From Flavobacteriaceae bacterium (GTDB lineage Bacteria; Bacteroidota; Bacteroidia; Flavobacteriales; Flavobacteriaceae): DNA of 8,775 bases. Numbering within the stretch: position 1 is the stretch's first letter; each line of letters opens with the position of its first letter. The notes beneath the pieces were generated by a model. It saw nothing but the letters and a program-made list of their open reading frames with translations. It was not told the DNA's origin and did not search any database. The position numbers and the translations under genes were made by a program. Of the stretch, positions 6,557-8,775 are shown one piece after another. The stretch is from assembly GCA_016763595.1 (NCBI GenBank), contig JAESTN010000332.1, positions 1 through 8,775 on the forward strand, read 5' to 3'.

Positions 6557-7066
6557 TTATTTCTTAGCTTTATATAAAGGAACCGTAGAACATGCTTCTC
6601 CAAACATAACGGTTTTAGCAACTAATTGTATTTTTTGAATTAATTGAATGTAGGCAGTTGGTGGAATTGGTTTGCTCGCACAGCCTTTAATTATAACGGG
6701 CTTCAGTATAAAATCAGTTGTATCCAGCTTGTTAATAATGTCTGTAAATAGAACAGTTTCTAGCAACTCTAAACTACCAACCACCGTTTCTTTAGCAAAA
6801 GGTACTAAGTTGGAAGTGATTAATAAATAGGCCCAAGACGGAATAATAGCATCTGAAGAACAACTTAAAGCAACATAACAATCTTGATATTGTTGCCAAT
6901 CATGATTGGTTAGATGTGCTCTAAAATCTTTTTCTTTTAAAATGATCTCGTGAAATAACCAATCTTTAATATCAAGTACTACTCTTTTTCCTTTGGGATA
7001 ATAATCTTCAAGGTCTACCGTAACCAATTTGCTATTTGCAATTCTATTAATTATTTCTTCTGCCAT
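6557..7066 (-). CDS. DUF2480 family protein
   Basis: This is a 169-residue soluble protein from the ATG at 7066 (MAEEIINRI), matching the Bacteroidota DUF2480 family in length and sequence style. Function is unknown. It contains four cysteines, C63, C69, C129 and C159, and three sit in distinctive blocks: ALSCSSDAIIPSWAY (66-80), KGCASKPIPPTAYIQL (127-142) and GEACSTVPLY (156-165). There is no signal peptide or membrane helix, so it should be cytoplasmic. It lies 79 bases after the DUF59 gene in the same direction, which suggests a link to Fe-S biogenesis or sulfur handling. That link is inference. A frame extended to the TTG at 7081 adds MKLKE and is less likely than the ATG start. Confidence 0.88.
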   Translation of the reverse strand: MAEEIINRIANSKLVTVDLEDYYPKGKRVVLDIKDWLFHEIILKEKDFRAHLTNHDWQQYQDCYVALSCSSDAIIPSWAYLLITSNLVPFAKETVVGSLELLETVLFTDIINKLDTTDFILKPVIIKGCASKPIPPTAYIQLIQKIQLVAKTVMFGEACSTVPLYKAKK

Positions 7067-7145
7067 TTCTTTAAGTTTCAAAAGTTGTGAAGTTACAAAG
7101 CTGTAAAAGCACTAAGGTTTTTGTTTTTGCTACTAGCAACCAGTA

Positions 7146-7466
7146 TTACAGCATTCCTAATTCTAACTTTGCTTCCTCACTCATCATTTCTTGAGTCCAA
7201 GTAGGGTCAAATGTAATTTCAACTTCTGCCTTGTTAATTTCTTTTAAAGTCATCACCTTGTCTTCTACCTCTCTTGGTAAAGATTCTGCAACTGGACAGT
7301 TAGGCGATGTTAATGTCATTAATATTTTGGCATCATTATCTTCATTAACAAAAACATCATAAATTAACCCCAATTCGTAAATGTCTACAGGAATTTCTGG
7401 ATCGTATATGGTTTTAATTACGGCAACAATTTTGTCACCTACTACTTCTAATTCACTATCTGTCAT
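7146..7466 (-). CDS. SUF-associated Fe-S assembly protein, MIP18/DUF59 family
   Basis: This 106-residue, single-domain protein has the MIP18/DUF59 signature YDPEIPVDIYELGLIY (21-36), the TSPNCPVAESLP block with conserved Cys57 (53-64), and the end block ITFDPTWTQEMMSEEA. Relatives (SufT, PaaD and eukaryotic CIA2/MIP18) assist Fe-S cluster assembly or delivery to target proteins. Flavobacterial members are commonly annotated as SUF system Fe-S assembly protein and sit beside sufE, as here. The ATG at 7466 lies 30 bases after the sufE stop, so the two are likely cotranscribed. All family-typical residues seem present. The symbol sufT is sometimes applied, but that name properly denotes a longer architecture, so none is given. 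Confidence 0.93.
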   Translation of the reverse strand: MTDSELEVVGDKIVAVIKTIYDPEIPVDIYELGLIYDVFVNEDNDAKILMTLTSPNCPVAESLPREVEDKVMTLKEINKAEVEITFDPTWTQEMMSEEAKLELGML

Positions 7467-7496
7467 CTTCTTTATATTTAAATTCTAAAAGTATTT

Positions 7497-7913
7497 TTAT
7501 TTTGCTTGTAAGGCTATGGCGTACATTTTTATTTGTTTTATCATAGAAACTAACCCGTTAGCTCTTGTTGGACTTAAGTGTTCTTTCAGTCCAATCTCAT
7601 CAATAAATTTTGTGTCAGCTGCCAATATATCCTTTGCTTTTTGGTCGGAAAAAACACGTAATAATAACGCTACAATACCTTTTGTTAGTATAGCATCACT
7701 ATCTGCAGTAAAAACTAAGGTGTCTTCATTTAACTCTGAGTATAGCCAAACTTTTGATTGACAGCCTTTTATTAGGTTTTCATCAAGTTTGTGAGCTGCA
7801 TCAATTAGAGGTAAAGACTTTCCTAAATCAATAATATATTCATATCGCTCCATCCAATCATCAAACATCGAAAACTCATCAATAATTTCTTCTTGTATTT
7901 CTTTGATAGTCAT
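7497..7913 (-). CDS. sufE: SufE, sulfur acceptor for the cysteine desulfurase SufS
   Basis: This 138-residue protein is about the length of E. coli SufE. The persulfide-carrying cysteine is Cys51 in LIKGCQSKVWL. The DWMERYEYIIDLGKSLP block near the N-terminus (19-35), the ILTKGIVALLLRVFSDQ block and GLKEHLSPTRANGLVSMI near the C-terminus are all classic SufE features. SufE takes sulfur from SufS and passes it to the SufBCD scaffold in the cytoplasm. The sufBCDS genes are not in this window, so the gene is detached from them or they lie beyond the right edge. It is the first gene of the leftward series and diverges from the PfkB kinase gene. Confidence 0.96.
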   Translation of the reverse strand: MTIKEIQEEIIDEFSMFDDWMERYEYIIDLGKSLPLIDAAHKLDENLIKGCQSKVWLYSELNEDTLVFTADSDAILTKGIVALLLRVFSDQKAKDILAADTKFIDEIGLKEHLSPTRANGLVSMIKQIKMYAIALQAK

Positions 7914-7962
7914 TTTTTAAACTTATTTTTGCACAATCTAAAAGACTGATTTTGTGAAAGGG

Positions 7963-7970
7963 CAAAATTA
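7963..7970 (-). promoter_or_regulatory. -7 promoter element for sufE
   Basis: The minus strand reads TAATTTTG, an exact TAnnTTTG match, placing initiation near 7956 with a leader of about 43 bases before the ATG at 7913. No well-spaced TTG is present upstream. The interrupted palindrome at 7992-8010 lies about 22 bases behind the box, near where the -33 contact would be. Confidence 0.5.
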
Positions 7971-7991
7971 CGACAAAATTGGCATTTAATG

Positions 7992-8010
7992 TCTATTTAG
8001 TTTAAATAGA
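7992..8010. repeat. Interrupted palindrome in the sufE/kinase divergent region, candidate operator
   Basis: TCTATTTA-GTT-TAAATAGA has perfect 8-base arms around a 3-base centre. It lies midway between the two divergent starts (7913 and 8076), just behind the sufE -7 box. The shape suits a dimeric repressor or activator site. In AT-rich DNA such symmetry can arise by chance, and no regulator is identified. Confidence 0.4.
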
Positions 8011-8075
8011 AATAAGGTTGTTTTTTTAGATTAAATGAAATAAAAACCTTTCTTTTTGAAAGTTAACATATAGGT

Positions 8076-8775
8076 ATGAGTAAATTATTAGCAGTTGGTA
8101 CAGTGGCTTTTGATGCTATTGAAACCCCGTTTGGAAAAACAGATAAGATATTAGGAGGTTCTGGAACTTTTGTAAGTTTAGCAGCATCACAATTTGGAGT
8201 AGATACAGGAGTTGTTTCTGTAGTTGGTGGAGATTTTCCACAGTCATATTTAGATATGATGAACTCTAAAGGAATTAATACAGATGGAATTGAAATTATA
8301 AAAGAAGGGAAAACTTTCTTTTGGAGTGGAAAATATCACAACGATATGAATTCTCGTGATACATTAATTACTGAATTAAATGTTTTAGAGCATTTTACAC
8401 CGGTTGTTCCAGAAAATTTTAAAGATGCAGAAATTGTAATGTTGGGTAATTTACACCCACTAACACAAGCATCTGTTTTAGATCAAATGGAAGTAAAACC
8501 AAAATTAGTGGTATTAGATACTATGAATTTTTGGATGGACATTGCCTTGAGTGATTTGCATGAAGTAATTAAGAGAATTGATGTAATTACCATCAATGAT
8601 GAAGAAGCGCGTCAATTAAGTGGAGAATATTCATTGGTAAACGCTGCGAAGAAGATTCATGAAATGGGTCCTAAATATGTGGTGATTAAAAAAGGAGAGC
8701 ATGGAGCTTTGTTATTTAATGATGGAAATATGTTTTACGCACCAGCGTTGCCTTTAGCAGAGGTTTTTGATCCAA
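8076..8775 (+). CDS. PfkB/ribokinase-family sugar kinase, 3' end outside the window
   Basis: The ATG at 8076 opens a frame that stays open to the window edge, giving 233 residues of an expected roughly 300. The start AVGTVAFDAIET (6-17) and the glycine-rich sugar-binding region LGGSGTFVSLAASQFG (26-41) fit the family, as do VSVVGGDFP, NLHPLTQASVL, VVLDTMNFWM, ITINDEEARQLSG (PfkB-typical INxEE) and KYVVIKKGEHGALL. The last visible residues, EVFDP (229-233), are where the catalytic DPTGAGD signature should begin, so the active-site Asp and anion hole lie just outside. The reaction is ATP-dependent phosphorylation of a sugar or related alcohol; the substrate is not readable. The gene diverges from sufE and has no exact promoter box. 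Confidence 0.93.
   Translation, partial: MSKLLAVGTVAFDAIETPFGKTDKILGGSGTFVSLAASQFGVDTGVVSVVGGDFPQSYLDMMNSKGINTDGIEIIKEGKTFFWSGKYHNDMNSRDTLITELNVLEHFTPVVPENFKDAEIVMLGNLHPLTQASVLDQMEVKPKLVVLDTMNFWMDIALSDLHEVIKRIDVITINDEEARQLSGEYSLVNAAKKIHEMGPKYVVIKKGEHGALLFNDGNMFYAPALPLAEVFDP

Noticed and set aside
7067..7081. TTG start extending the DUF2480 protein by five residues
   Set aside because: The ATG at 7066 gives the normal-looking N-terminus MAEEIINRI, and nothing favours the rare start.
7122..7143. Inverted repeat TTGCT-N3-AGCAA between the DUF59 and DUF2480 genes as a terminator
   Set aside because: The stem is only 5 bp, and on the minus strand it is followed by an A-rich run instead of T's, so it should not terminate transcription.

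Overview
The window looks like chromosomal core DNA from a marine-type member of the Flavobacteriaceae (phylum Bacteroidota), perhaps near Polaribacter or Tenacibaculum. The reasons are the strongly AT-rich sequence, several promoter-like boxes of the Bacteroidota type (TAnnTTTG) instead of E. coli-type boxes, almost no Shine-Dalgarno sequences, and lineage-typical families (DUF2480, DUF3078, a solo SufE followed by a MIP18/DUF59 protein). The genus is a guess. I see no IS element, phage gene, CRISPR array, tRNA or rRNA.

Layout. (1) 82-318 (+) is a two-helix membrane protein. Its stop codon overlaps that of the convergent gene 315-1295 (-), an endonuclease/exonuclease/phosphatase-family enzyme. 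(2) A 310-bp gene-free stretch (1296-1605) precedes a small secreted protein (1606-1923, +), which ends at a terminator hairpin. (3) hflX (2036-3244, +) follows, with a promoter box so close to the ATG that its transcript is probably leaderless. (4) Convergent to it and 6 bp away is a two-gene unit read leftwards: a CNNM/DUF21-CBS transporter-like protein (3577-4665) and a three-helix membrane protein (3251-3571), 5 bp apart. (5) Right of a strong palindromic terminator (about 4703-4728) is a leftward series: sufE (7497-7913), a MIP18/DUF59 Fe-S assembly protein (7146-7466), a DUF2480 protein (6557-7066), and two tandem paralogous DUF3078 beta-barrel-like proteins (5644-6504 and 4750-5595). 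(6) Diverging from sufE is a PfkB-family sugar kinase (8076 onwards), cut by the window edge at the start of its catalytic signature.

How the genes work together. SufE and the DUF59 protein belong to Fe-S cluster biogenesis: SufE relays persulfide sulfur from SufS, and DUF59 proteins assist assembly or transfer. DUF2480 is uncharacterised, is cysteine-rich, and carries a KGCxSK motif like the one at the SufE active site. The DUF3078 pair look like exported outer-membrane proteins. Whether the leftward series is one functional unit is inference. The other genes are housekeeping or unassigned. Three start codons were set at internal ATGs, because upstream in-frame TTG codons fall in a promoter box (hflX), in a terminator (CNNM gene), or ahead of the usual family N-terminus (DUF2480).

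No radically new system is evident. The best leads are the Suf/DUF2480/DUF3078 neighbourhood, the apparently leaderless hflX, and the terminator that seems to double as part of a promoter.
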